Shown here piece after piece: positions 23,320-36,700 of a stretch of DNA of 64,000 nucleotides (position 1 is its first letter; the number at the start of each line of letters is the position of its first letter). The notes under the pieces are model-generated. The model ran no database searches. It was given only the letters and a program-made list of their open reading frames with translations, and was not told the origin of the DNA. Location: the NCBI GenBank assembly GCA_026120185.1, contig JANUWF010002024.1, positions 558,001 through 622,000 of the forward strand, given 5' to 3'. Source of the DNA: Voacanga thouarsii. Its lineage: Eukaryota; Streptophyta; Magnoliopsida; Gentianales; Apocynaceae. Made by a program: the position numbers and the translations under genes.

Positions 23320-24889
23320 AGTATGGTACATTGAAGTTTGAATGAAAAAGGATGAACAAGGATGTTATTCTTGATTTACCTTGATGATGTTCTTGACACC
23401 TTCAAGAAAAAACTAGTTTTTTATTCGATAGACAATTCTTGTTTACGTGATTTTGTGTTATAAAGACTAGAAATGAACACTAGGGATAAAGTAGAAGTAA
23501 TCTAGAGTATTTGAAAGTGATTGGAGGTGTTTAGGGTAGGTTTTGGCTTGAAAGAGTGTAGTGTGTGTTCTTGGTGAAAATTGAGAGAATTTGAGAGAAG
23601 AGCTATATGAAGTCTGGAATGATGTTGACCGAATGGCCTAGGGTGATTAGGAGTTTCAATTTTCAGCTAGAAGGAGAGAGAATGATCTAATATTGTTTGA
23701 AATTCAAATGGAGAAAATTGTGGAGTTGTTTGAGGTAGAAGATAAGCTAATGGTGTTTGTTTGATGGAGATTTCTTTGTTCTTCAATGGTGCAGACTGGA
23801 CTGATCAGCTTATGGCAAAGGAATGAAGGCTGTTCAGGCTGTAAGGCTGACCAAAATTCAGTGTTTAATGGCAGAGGAATTTCTGGTTTAGTAGCTTAAT
23901 TCAAGAGTGTTTTCATGGAGCAAATTTTTTTAAAAGTTTAAATGTGTTTTGGATATAGTAATCTTAGGAGACTTTTGAGGTGTGATTATGGAGTCCAAGT
24001 ACTCAAGGTAAGTGTGTAGGTTAATGGCATTCAGTCCATGGATGAACAAGGTCCATTTTGCAAAGGTTTGAAGGTGGTTTTTCAGTCTAGGCCTAAGGAG
24101 ACAAAACTGGAATTTTCTGGTTTCAAGGTTGTTCAATGCTTCGAATGGTTGAAGATTTTTCTATGCAGAATTTCTGCATTTCTTCAGCCCGATTTGCAGC
24201 TGATTTTGAGGGGTGTTTGAGGGTCTTTTAAGGTTGGTTTCCAGCCTTCTTTCTGGAGAAAAGCAGAGGGGGTTTTGTTGGATTGATGACAAGGAAAATA
24301 GCTTCAATCTCAGCTTGGTGTGCAACGAAATTGCACATGAATTTTTCTGGTTTTGTGCAGTTTTATGTAGTCCGAATTTGCACAGAAATTCTAGTCTTCA
24401 AGCTACATGAATTGGTCATTTTTCTGGTAGAAAATGAGCAAGAATACTGACTGAATTTTTTGGAAGCTAGACTGCTCAAAATTCTGGAAAATTTCCAGAT
24501 TTTCTTCATCACAAACATGAACAACATGAAGGTGAGCTTGAAGGTTCTACTATAGTGATTTATTTCTCATGGATTCTTCTCCCTAATTTTGGCCAATCCT
24601 CTATCTTCCAAGATTAATTTTGAAATTCAAGGCTAAGGAATTATCTTAGAATTTTTGGAATTAAAAGAAGAGATTTATTGAATTTTGAATGATTTAAATT
24701 GTGAAGATATTAGGACAAAGCTAAAGGTAATAACAAGGACAAGAATTCCTCTAGAATTACTTTAGGACATGATTATATGATTAAGATATTTCCTTCATGT
24801 CTCCCCTAAGACAACATTCCTATCTTTAAGGAATGTAAGAAAAACAAAAATTCAAACATAACTAAGATAATCATGAATAAAACTTAAGT

Positions 24890-24955
24890 GATAGGATTTG
24901 AACTCATGACCTTAAAGATTAATTCACAAAGCTCTAACCACTTAACCACAACAAC
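24890..24955 (-). other. tRNA-like segment, second copy
   Basis: The minus strand reads TGGTTAAGTGGTTAGAGC (A-box-like) and GAGTTCAAATCC (B-box-like, a better match than the copy at 15,630). Conservation in both LTR copies shows it belongs to the LTR family rather than being a later insertion. Confidence 0.45.
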
Positions 24956-25202
24956 TCTTGTTCTTATTCTCTCACCCAAATATTATTCTTATTTAAGCCT
25001 CAAGCCATCATCCTATTTTGACCTCAAGCAAAATTACCTTTTTACCCTTCCTACTTAATAAGTATAACTAAGCCTTTTAAACCTATAAATCACAATTCTA
25101 AAGCACAAAAAAAAGTTCAAAAACATATATTTTTATGCAGAATAATATGATATGCATCCCGACCCCTCTTACTCTAAGGTTGGCTTTAGATGGGGTTTCA
25201 CA

Positions 25203-26615
25203 AGAGCAAGCCAATACAAATCAAGAACATAAAAAAGATAACCCATTTCAAAAATTGCAAACGTATTAGTAAAGAGTAGATTATCACTGAATATGTATAT
25301 GTTTTAAGTAGTAAAGCATAGATTACTGGTTAATATTATGGAAACAATAATTTCAGTAGATTCCCATTAAAATAACACCGTAATCAGATTAGATCTCGTA
25401 AAACCAAAAGTATAAATATGTTAGTCTTACGTATTTCAGTGGATATAAGACTTACGTATATCCTCAGATCACTTGTCAATAAAGACTAGTTTTGGTGCCT
25501 TTGGCAGCTCCTCTTCTCTCTTTAACATTAGCCTTTCTCTTTTTAGGACTTGCTCAACCTCATCTTCAGTGTTTGTTGTGTGAGTGAAGACATAAATGTC
25601 CATCTGTGAATATTCTCTATAGTATTTCTCCTTCTACGAAATCATCATAAACTGGAAGTTGTAACATATTATATATAAGAACAATAAATACAAATATATT
25701 TCAAATGATGAATTAAAAGAAAATGCTATGTATTGTACAAGCTTTCTCTTATGTACAATTGCTGGGATAGATCCTCCTGAATGATTTGAGGCTCCTAAAA
25801 CACTCTTCTTATTTGCTGACATAGTCCTTGACATTTTCTTGAATGCATCACTATCCTAATATGCTCAGAGCTCATTGTAATGCTCCTCTTTTATGAAATC
25901 ATGAGAGATATGTCCATTTTGTACTTCTTCCATCAAATACCTATAACTGTTATTAGCCCTTTTTCCCATTTTACTCTCATGCTTGAATCATATTTGTGGT
26001 CTCATTTGTATTCTTTCTGTAGTTTTTCCATAAAAAATTACCATATTAAGATAATAAGCATAAAATACAACCTATAGCTATAATTGGACAAAGTAAATTT
26101 AATACTTATTGCCTAGTCAGCATACCATACAACCCTCGTGGCAGGTGAGACCTTTTTCCAAGTAGGATATGGTCCCGAAAACATAGATTCTATGGTTGGA
26201 CGAATAGAACGCACTAGTTTGTTGAGCGGCTTGGCATTGCAAAGAATCCTACACCAGAAAAATAAATATTTAAGGATTTTGCTTGATACATTTTGAACAA
26301 ATAGTAAATTTCAGAAAATAATAAATTTTCAAATCACTTACTCATCCCCTTCAATCCAACATTCATTCTTGCCCTGTACTAGCATATTAATAGCTAAAGA
26401 TAAGTTAGATGTTTGCACATTCTCCTAAGCCGGAGTAGACTCAACTTGGTCATTAGGAGTGATAGGCGCAACTCGCTCATTGTCAGTGATTGACTCGGCT
26501 TGCTCAAAACAAATCTTTGGCTGGATGCTTTCTCTAGAATTGCTACCATTATAGCCATCAGTAGGAGCAGGCAACGTAGGTGGTGGAGTACGAAAATCAG
26601 CTGCTACTCAATGGC
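25203..26615 (-). pseudogene. CACTA-2 TNP1-type protein (plant transposase, Ptta/En/Spm family), N-terminal and central exons
   Basis: Minus-strand coding blocks are seen at about 26,600-26,340 (a proline/asparagine-rich segment ending LVQGKNECWIEGDE), 26,250-26,125 (ILCNAKPLNKLVRSIRPTIE and YPTWKKVSPATRVVWY), 26,020-25,740 (KWEKGLI, then DAFKKMSRTMSANKKSVLG and HSGGSIPAIVHKRKL) and 25,640-25,470 (SQMDIYVFTHTTNTEDEV). The conserved pattern KMS...N...GGS followed by a T-rich KHTHT-like motif is diagnostic for Ptta/En/Spm transposases. Several in-frame stops show decay. The C-terminal exon is at 20,120-20,480, beyond the solo LTR. Confidence 0.7.
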
Positions 26616-26714
26616 TAGTATTTGGAGAATTGTGATTTTCTATTAGGGGTGAATTCAATGGTTGACCCTCAGAGTCGTTATTTGATTGGCCTACACATCG
26701 CTCTACCTTTCACC

Positions 26715-26740
26715 TTTTTTTTTTTTTTTTTTTTTTTTTT
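26715..26740. repeat. Poly-T tract (26 T)
   Basis: Homopolymer followed by GCATTCC and ATGCATAGATTGCAA. The latter word recurs at about 26,861 after an A-rich run, giving a short local duplication. Confidence 0.9.
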
Positions 26741-29700
26741 GCATTCCTTTCCTACTAGGTGGCATCTGAAAATAATGCATAGATTGCAAATAAGATTACT
26801 CAAAAGATAAATACAAAACGCAGTGGATAAAAAAATGTATTTATTAAAAAAAAAAAAGAATGCATAGATTGCAACCCACACTTCACAACTCAATCAAACA
26901 ATCGACATGCTCCTTCTCATAATTGCCACAAGAGAAACTCAACAATCCACATTTCAAAGCTCAAATCACTAGCTAACCAACACAAATGCAATAATTAACC
27001 AACACAAATCAACCAATAAAACTTAACTTATCTTCTCAAGTTTATCCAATCAACCATAACTCAAGCTTAACATTTTACATCAAAGGTAGCTCAATCATAT
27101 ATCAGTTTAAACTCAGCAAGTAACATCATAATAAAGCTCAACATAGTCAACTCAATTCAATTCAAATTTTAGCAGCCAATCTCAATACCAATTGCATAAT
27201 CTAGTCCCTAGTAGTTTAAGTCCAATCACACAATACCAATTAAATTCTCTATCTAATTATAACACCAATCCTTAACAATCAACAATACAAACTATTGTGG
27301 ATTTCTTAAAATTTTGTTGGCTTCTCTTTGTTTAATACGGACATAGAATAAAATATTTGTGATAGACAAACCATTCTTAGCCTCTATATAACAGCTAACA
27401 ATTTATTACTACACTAACATGAAAATGAAACTTGTGCTTGCAAGTATAGGAGGTTGATAAAATTGATTGCATTCTAGATACAAGTCTCTTAACTAGAGAA
27501 TATGATGTTGTTAATGGGTAGGTATACCTATGTTTCTGCAATTGATTTTCTCACAAGTTCTTTCAAAATGAAGTGCATTTGTAGAAAAGGTTCAAAGTAG
27601 TTAAGAAATTATATGTGGAAAAAAGATGGAAGCCAAAAAAGAAAAAAAAAACAAATCAATTTTGGAGATAATCTAGTTTCCATATAAGTCAATAAGCTAA
27701 ATAAGAATTTTCATTTAAAATGAATCTGTAGCCTATAGAATTTCTATTTAGTTTCCCTCCCAATTTCGTAATTCACCACACAATGGATGGCATGTATCTA
27801 ACAAAGCCTAAACAGTAAAAGGATGAAAATCATTTCAGATGCAATGTGCCCTAATGAATTTGATCAAATATTCTTCCCAAGAAATAAAAACACAGGCTTA
27901 AGTTCTGTTCTTTTAGTGTTGGGGATGATGATATTAACCCATAGAACAACAACGCTATCATCCTTAGCTTCAGCTTTAGTGATATGAACTATCACTGTGA
28001 GTGTCTAAAATTTATGGCTTGAGAGCAAACTATCAAGAAAAAGCAACTGCTATGGAAAGAACACAAGTGTTGAAGCTATTCACATTGCTATGCAAACTAA
28101 CAAGCACATTCACTCCAACTTTTATTCATATTGCACCACCACATTAAACAAGATATTTAGTTCTTATTAGCAATTGGGCTAAGGAAACCCTCACCTCTTT
28201 ATACATTTTCCATTTCTCCATTTCAACCTATATACTCTGTTTCTAAAAGTGAACCCTCTATATTTTTTCCTTTTCAGCAATGCCAAACCTAAAGCTCAAA
28301 ATATTCCTTCTTAGGCATTTCTTATCTCCCTCCATAGTCAATATTTATGTTTGTATGTTTTGATTACAACGAAAGTTACATTCCATATATCTTGCGATAT
28401 AGCTTCTTATTCAGAATCTTTTAACTTCAATTTTTATCTTCTTTTTTTTTTTTTCCTTTGATTTAGAACAACTTCCTTCTTCAGTTTTATTAGCCACAAA
28501 TAACATACACATGGAGCAAATTTGAATTCACAAAGGTAAATAAATAGGAGAATAGAGCTAAAGCTTGATCCCTAATTATTTTAAAATCAGTACTTTCATC
28601 TGCAATTATCGTCAAACTAGTCATGATAGAATTAGTTCTTACTTTTTTTTCCTCTAAAGCTATCACAAAATTATCCTTTGTTGCACTAAAGAACTTGTTC
28701 TTACTCTTTTTTTTCTACAAGGCCACCACAAAATTCCATAAAATATGAAACACTAAAGTAGTATATTAGTCTTTCTTGAGGATAAAAGAGGAATCAGTAA
28801 CTTCTCCACTTTTGCACAATCCCCATCTAGAAGGAATTAACTCCAGCCTCTAGTTTCTTGGTTTCCAAATGGTATAAGATAAGTCTTTTGCATTTTGTAT
28901 ATTCTCCCCTTTTCTTTTGGGAAGTATAACCAGAGATTATAGAATTTTGCTACTAGTATACCATTTCGCTGCTAGTATAGTAATAACTAGATCACATTAG
29001 ACATCCCATTAGAAGGGTTTCAAGAAAATTATGATTTTTATAGTAATTTGAACTTACATATAAAGCTAATTTTTTTATTGACCGAGTTTAACTCCTATGT
29101 CAAAAGAGTAGGATACTATTTTATTTCTCTTTCCAGCAAACACAATGATGTAGATAAACTAAAGGGTAACACAATGACAACCAAAGATATTGATCTGAAC
29201 AACTAAATATATTAATCTGAAAAACATATATCTGAGAATTTATTCACTTGAATATATTCATCTAACTTTTATCCAACTTTCTTCATTTATCCAACATTTA
29301 TCCATCTAGCAAAAAAAAAAAAAACTACAGTTTACACCAAAAGATTTATAAAACCCTCAATTATCAAAATAATAACAAGAAGAAATAGAAAAAAATAAAA
29401 AAAAGTAAACTGATTGCTCATCTAAATAAATGTTTCTTAGGCATGACTTATTCTCTTTTTAGCTTGCCGATACTGAACACAGAAAAATCAAAGAAATTGA
29501 GCTATCCCCTTCCTAACTCAATCAACAACAACAACAACTCTCTCAACAAAATCGATTCAACCTCCACAAGTCACAACCACTGAATAACAACATAATCACA
29601 GCTCCAACTCCTTAAAACCACAACATAAATATAAGCACAACATCCACACTTCAATAGTCAAACACCCCAGTAATTTTCAATGCAAATGTGCTCCAAAATT

Positions 29701-30765
29701 ACAAAAATAACAGGAAAACAATTCAAGATTTACAGATCATAAAATGTAGTTCAATATAAGAAAGATAGTGCATTTTATGGTAACTCAAACTAGAAATAGC
29801 TTATGCATAAGAAACAAAACAAGAAAGAAAAAGAATGATCAGAAATTCAGTCCCACTAGCATTAAACACTAAACAATGAGTAGATTAGATTAAGAGATGA
29901 AAAACAAAAATTAAACATTCCCACAATAAGATAGTATAAGTAGGAATATGCCAACTGCTAATAGAGATTATATCCACAGCAGTGTGAATGGCTTTAGCAC
30001 TGAAAATCGTAGAGATTACTATGTAATGTCTACATATGGCATTGGTAGCAGCTGTTTTGGGCTTGTGCATTGAAAACATCCTTAATAAAATTCCATGTCC
30101 ATGTTACAAAATCATTATTTAAGAAATGGGCTAGCTTCCCAAACAATCCCCTCATTTCTAAATCAGATTTAAGAAATGTTAAGCCTAAGGATGGTTTGTC
30201 TCTTATGTAGCTCCTTTCAATAGTTATATGCTGTTCTTTTCCTTTTAACCACGTGCCAGGTGTTCTTTCTCAAGTTTAGGAGACATTTATAAACAAATCT
30301 TTTATATCTCTATTCTGCCTTTAACATTGATTTTGTTTCCAAAAAAGTTGAAAAGAAAAGGTCAAATGCATTTTCCACTCTTGTGATTGATATATGAAGA
30401 TTTAATTTTGTTTGAAAAGAAACTAAAGTAACAAAGACGCACCTATATGCGTTAAATAAGAACCATACCAATGCTAGTTGGGGATAACTTCAACCTATTC
30501 AACTAAAAACCCCACAGATTCCCGCAACACTACCAGTCAAAGAAAACACATCAATCAATAAGGTCACTGCTTTTAGATGTTTGAACAGTAAAAAAAATAC
30601 AAAATATGGTGAAACTTTGAACAAATATCTGCTAAATAATCAACAAATGGTTACAAATTTATTGGATAAATAAAACGGAATCAATATGTTCAATTGAATA
30701 CATCCAAAAGAAATGACTACAAAATATAAATATGTCTCAAAATTCTAACATATTGTAATTATTCA
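26741..30765. other. Long non-coding stretch between CACTA-2 TNP1 and TNP2
   Basis: About 4 kb of AT-rich sequence with scattered homopolymers (for example T runs near 28,440 and A runs near 29,310). No transposon ends, no long open frame and no recognisable domain on either strand. It may be the TNP1 5' region and introns, or old insertions too decayed to recognise. Confidence 0.5.
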
Positions 30766-30769
30766 CTTT

Positions 30770-33700
30770 CACTACAGAATTCACTATCTACTTCATCTTC
30801 TGACTCTGAAGTAGATATTACTATATCCGATTCATCGGAACTACTTTTCAACCCGTTATCATTTTCTTGCAAACTAATATTAACAGAGGGATCCACATCT
30901 TCATAAATATTGTTTGGGTCCCTTAGATTGTCTAATGGATCATACTTGGATTTTAAACTTCATTTTCTTGCAATGCACTATCAATTGTTGCCATCTCTAA
31001 CGTTTGTTTTGCAGCGACATGACAAACATGCAACCAATCTACAGTGTCCTTTGCGGGACTTGGATATGGTACGAAATACACTTGGATTGCTTGTAATACA
31101 AGTGCAAATGGCTCAAATTTGTTCCATAATCTTTTAGGATTAGTATCAAGCAGTTTGTACTTAGGATGAATTCTTACTCCCACGTCATGTCTTGGATCAT
31201 ACCAATCACAATGAAATAAATAGGCATGTTTAACACGCAAACAAAGATATTCCAGTTCCACCACTTCCTTCAAAGCACCACAGTAATCCACTGTACCTCC
31301 ATCATCATTATTTGAACCTTTTATGCATACGCCACTATTTGTAGTGGCTTTTCCTTTGCTAGGAGCAACTATGTGAAAGTTGTAGCCATTCACAAAAAAC
31401 TATGCGTACATGCGCACAAATCTCTTTGGCCCTCAACTCAGATTTTTTATTTCATTGTTTGAAACATTGTTAGCTGGATCATGCACCTATTTGACATAAA
31501 AATATTGTAACTAAAAAAGATGACGTTAATTAGAATGGAAATTTGGGATGACATGACATTAGATATATGCTTACATATTACTTCAACCAATGAACAAACT
31601 CTCTTTCCAATGCTAGCTCAAAATCAAAATCAGAAATGTTGGTTGTATTAGAGCACTTCTCAACTTTGAACAACCTGAATTTTATTAAAATAAAAAAAAT
31701 GGTGAGATGTTAAAATTTATCTCATTGCAAAACAATTTGTGGAAATTCATATTCATTCCACATATGGTTGGACCTCCTTGGTATTTAGCAACACATACAA
31801 TGCAGCTGCATCATACTCTTTATCTGACAGGAACCTCATCTTTGTAGCACCTGATAGCTGCCCAGGACAACTAAATGTTGAAATACTTGACCTTGTTAAC
31901 TCATCACAACCACCACCATCGTCATTTTGTTCAACCCTTCTACTCTTTGTTTTAATATTACGATCAAAGTAAAAAGTACAAAACATCAAAACTTCTTCAA
32001 CTAAGTGTGCATTACAAATTGAAGCTTCAACTCTTGCCTTATTTTTCACCTTCTTCTTTAAATTTTACGAGAACCAATGGTTGGAAATTTATCAATATGG
32101 ATATTAACAAATAGAGGTTTAATAAATAATAAATTAGATATTTAACTAACCTCTGAAAAGGATACATCCACCTATATTGCACAGGACCTCCCACTAAAGC
32201 TTTATATGGTAAGTGCATTGGCAAATGTTCCATTGAATCAAAACAGCTAGGTGGAAAAATTTTCTCCAATTTGCATATGATCATAGCAATATTCTCTTCT
32301 AGTTTCAAAATTTGTTCGTCACGTAACATTCTAGAAGTCAAGTCCTTTAAGAACAAGCTCAATTCTGTTAGAGCATTATTGATAACATCTGGAAGCAAAT
32401 AGAAAAATGCTATTAGTATCAACCGAAGCATGAATACATGACAATCATGGATTTTAAGGCCAAACAATTTGCATTACTTCTCATCCACACATCTTGACAA
32501 ATTGGAAACATAACCATTTGGAATTTCAAAGTTTTAATCTACTCACACAAAATGTTTTGAGCATTTTTGTCCAAACAATAGCATGCCTTTGGTTTCTTGT
32601 TACCTACTTCTACCAACTCTAAATCCCTTCATTGGCAAATCTCATGTAAATCTCTCCCTACATTCTCATGGTCTTTTGTCTTCCCCTCTACGTTAAAGAC
32701 TGTATTGAAGATGTTATCAAAAAAAATTCTTAATAATATGCATTACATTAAGATTATGCCTAATGACATGTGTCCTCAAATATGGTAAGCTCCAAAATAT
32801 ACTTTACTTACTCCAGTTTTTGCATTTCTTGTAGCCTTCAAGTATGTCATTCCCACCATTTTCAATGACAGTTAGCAAATTCTTCACATGTGCCCATATT
32901 TCATCCCCACTTAGTCTACATGGGGGTGCTGAATCCACAATTCGGTTCTTTCTAAATGAGCTCTTATTCTTCCAAAAAGGGTGGTCTAATGGAGAAAACT
33001 ATCGATGGCAATCAAAGAAGCATTGCTTTTTCAAGTTTTGAAGCATGAATGCTTTCGATTTTTCCATACAATATGGACAAGACAATCTACTAGCTATACT
33101 CCATCCAAACAACATGCCATATGCAGGGAAATCACTAATCGTCCACATTAGAGCAGCTTTCATTTGAAAATTTTGCGTCTTTACAATGTCGTATATAAGA
33201 AATCCGACGTCTCATAGATGTAGCAATTCATCAACCAAAGGCTGCAAAAATACATCAAGCTTCTTCTTTGGGTTCTTAGGAACAGGAATTATTGTACTAT
33301 GGAAAATGTATGGCGTTTTCATACACACATCAGATGGTAAATTATTTTGGTACCACCACAGGCCAACACGAATACTGCTTACCAGATATCCCAAATGAAG
33401 CAAAGCCATTAGTGGAAAGCCCAAGTTTTACATTTTGAGACTTAGAAGAAAATGTTGGGTGTGTGCTATTGAAAGCCTTACAAGATTCAACATCAGAAGG
33501 ATGACTATTGGTGCTCTAAACGAATTCATATTCCGCATGCCATCACATATGCTCACCTGTGCCCTTATTTCATTCCCACTTAGTTTACATGGGGGTGCTA
33601 AATCCTCAATTCGATCCTTTCTAAATGTGCTCTTTTTCTTCCAAAAAGGGTAGTCTTATGGTAAAAAATGTCGATGGCAATCAAAGAAGCATTTCTTTTT

Positions 33701-36700
33701 ACAGTTTTGAAGCATGAATGCTTTCAACTTTTCAATACAATATGGACAAAACAATCTACCAATTGTACTCCATCCAAACAACATGCCATATGTAGGGAAA
33801 TCACATTAGAGTAGCTTTCATCGGAAATTTTTGCTTTTTTGCAATGTCATATGTAAGAACTCTGACTACCCATAGATGTAGCAATTTATCAACCAAAGGC
33901 TACTACAAGACATCATGCTTCTTCTTGGGGTTCTTAGGACCATGTATTATTGTACTAAGGAAAATGTATGGCATTTTAATACACAAATTAGGTGGTAAAT
34001 TATACAGTGTAACCATCACAAGCTAACACAAATACAGCTTACTAGATATCCCAAATGCTGCAAAACCATTAGTAGAATATCTAGGTCTTACATTTTGAGA
34101 CTTAGAAGAAAATGTTGGGTGTGTGCTATTGAAAACCTTCCAAGATTCTGCATCAGAAGGATGACAATTGTTGCTTTAAACGGATTCATGTCTCGCAAGC
34201 CATCTCATATGCTAACCTATGCCCATATTTCATCCCCACTTAGTCTACGTGGAGTTACTGAATCTTCAATTCGGTTCTTTCCAAATTATCTCTTCTTCTT
34301 CCGAAAAAGGTAGTTTAATGGTAAAAACTGTTGATGGCAATTAAAGAAGCATTGCTTTTTAGAGTTTTGAAGCATGAATGCTTTTGATTTTTCCATACAA
34401 TATAGACAAGATAATCTACCAGCTGTACTCTATCCAAACAACATGCCATATGCTAGGAAATCACTGATCATCCACATTAGAGCAGCTTTCATCTGAAAAT
34501 TATGCTTCTTCGCAATGTCGTATATAAGAACTGTGACTTCCAATAGATGTAGCAATTCATCAACCAAAGGCTGTAAAAAGACATCAATCTTCTTCTTGGG
34601 GTTCTTAGGACCAGGTATTTTATTACTAAGGAAAATATATGGCATTTTCATAAACAAATCAAGTAGTAAATTATATGGTGTTACCATCACAGGCCAACAC
34701 GAATACTACTTACCAGATATCCCAAATGAAGCAAAACCATCAGTAGAAAGTCCAAGTCTTACATTTCGAGACATAGAAGAAAATGTTGGGTGTGTGCTAT
34801 TGAAAATCCTCCAAGATTCTACATCAGAAAGATGAGTATTATTGCTTTAAACGGTTTCATGTTCCGCATACCATCTCATATGCTAACCTGTGCCCATATT
34901 TCATCCCAACTTAGTCTACGTGGGGGTACTGAATCTCAATTCGGTTCTTTCTAAATGAGCTCCTTTTCTTCTGAAAGGGGTAGTCTAATGGTAAAAAATG
35001 TCGATGGCAATCAAAGAAGCATTGCTTTTTTTAGTTTTAAAGCATGAATACTTTTGATTTTTCCATACAATATGGTCAAGATAATCTACCAGCTATACTA
35101 CATCCAAACAACATGCCATATGCAAGAAAATCACAGATCGTCCACATTAGAGCACCTTTCATCTAAAAATTTTGCTTCTTTACAATGTTGTATATAAGAA
35201 ATCCGACCTCTCATAGATGTAGCAATTCATCAACCAAAGGCTACAAAAATACATCAAGCTTCTTATTTTGGTTCTTAGGAACAGGAATTGTTATACTAGG
35301 GAAATTGTATGGCGTTTTCATACACATATCAGATGGAACATTATATGGCGGTACCATCACAGGCCAACAAGAATACTGCTTACCAGATATCCCAAATAAA
35401 GCAAAACCATTAGTGGAAAGTCCAAGTCTTACATTTTGAGATATAGAAGAAAATGTTGGGTATGTGCTATTGAAAACCTTCCATGATTCTACATCAGAAG
35501 GATGACTGTTCATACTCTAAACGAATTCATGTTCTGCATGCCATCACACATGCTCACCTGTGCCCTTATTTCATACCTACTTAGTGTACGTGGGGGTGCT
35601 AAATCCTCAATTTGGTTCTTTCTAAATGAGCTCTTTTTCTTTCGAAAAGGGTAGTCTAATGGTAAAAAATGTCAATGGCAATTAAAGAAGCATTGATTTT
35701 TAGAGTTTTGAAGCATGAATGCTTTCGATTTTTCCATACAATATGGACAAGACAATCTACTAGCTGTACTCCATCCAAACAACATGCCATCTGCAGGGAA
35801 ATCACTGATCGTCCACATTAGAGTAGCTTTCATTTGAAAATTATGCTTCTTTGCAATGTCGTATATAAGAACTGCAACTTCCAATAGATGTAGCAAAGGC
35901 TGTAAAAAGACATCAATCTTCTTCTTGGGGTTCTTACGACTAGGTATTATTGTACTAAGGAAAATGTATGGCGTTTTCATACACAAATCAAGTGGTAAAT
36001 TATATTGCATTACCATTGCAGGCCAACACGAATACTACTTACCAGAAATCCCAAAGAAAGTCCAAGTCTTACATTTCGAGACATAGAAGAAAATGTTGGG
36101 TGTGTGCTATTGAAAACCTTCCAAGATTAAGCATAAAAAAGATGAGTATTGTTGCTTTAAACGGATTCATGTTCCGCATGCCATCTTATATGCTAACCTG
36201 TGCCCATATGTCATCCCCACTTAGTCTACGTAGGGTTGCTGTATCCTCCATTCGGTTCCTTCTAAATAAGCTCTTATTCTTCTGAAAAGGGTAGTCTAAT
36301 GGTATAAACAGTCGATGGTAATCAAAGAAGCATTACTTTTTAGGGTTTTGAAGCATGAATGCTTTCAATTTTTCCATACAATATGGACAAGATAATCTAC
36401 TAGCTATACTCTATCCAAAGAACATGCTATATACTGGGAAGTAACTGATCATCGCAGTTTTCATTTGAAAATTTTGCTTCTTTGCAATATCGTATATAAG
36501 AAATCTGACTTCCCATAGATGTAGCAATTTATCAACCAAAGGCTGCAAAAATACATGAAGCTTCTTCTTGGGGTTCTTATGACCTGGAATAAAACTACTA
36601 AGGAAAATGTATGGCGTTTTCATACACATATCGGGTGGTAAATTATATGGCGGTACCATCAAAGGCCAACACGAATACTGCTTACCAGATATCCCAAATG

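Larger units (their letters stand above)
20870..25202 (-). mobile_element. Solo LTR, 4,333 bp, minus orientation, inside CACTA-2 TNP1
   Basis: On the plus strand it starts TGTAACACCCC and ends GGGGTTTCACA, the reverse complement of the ends of the LTR at 15,335-19,577. Flanks are AGAAC (20,865-20,869) and AGAGC (25,203-25,207), a 5-bp duplication with one mismatch. Internal landmarks match the other copy in reverse order: tRNA-like block at 24,890-24,955, (GA)n at 23,277-23,316 and an AT-rich stretch at 22,150-22,700. No coding region of a retrotransposon is present. With its partner it forms an inverted repeat with arms of about 4.3 kb and a 1.3-kb spacer. Confidence 0.85.
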
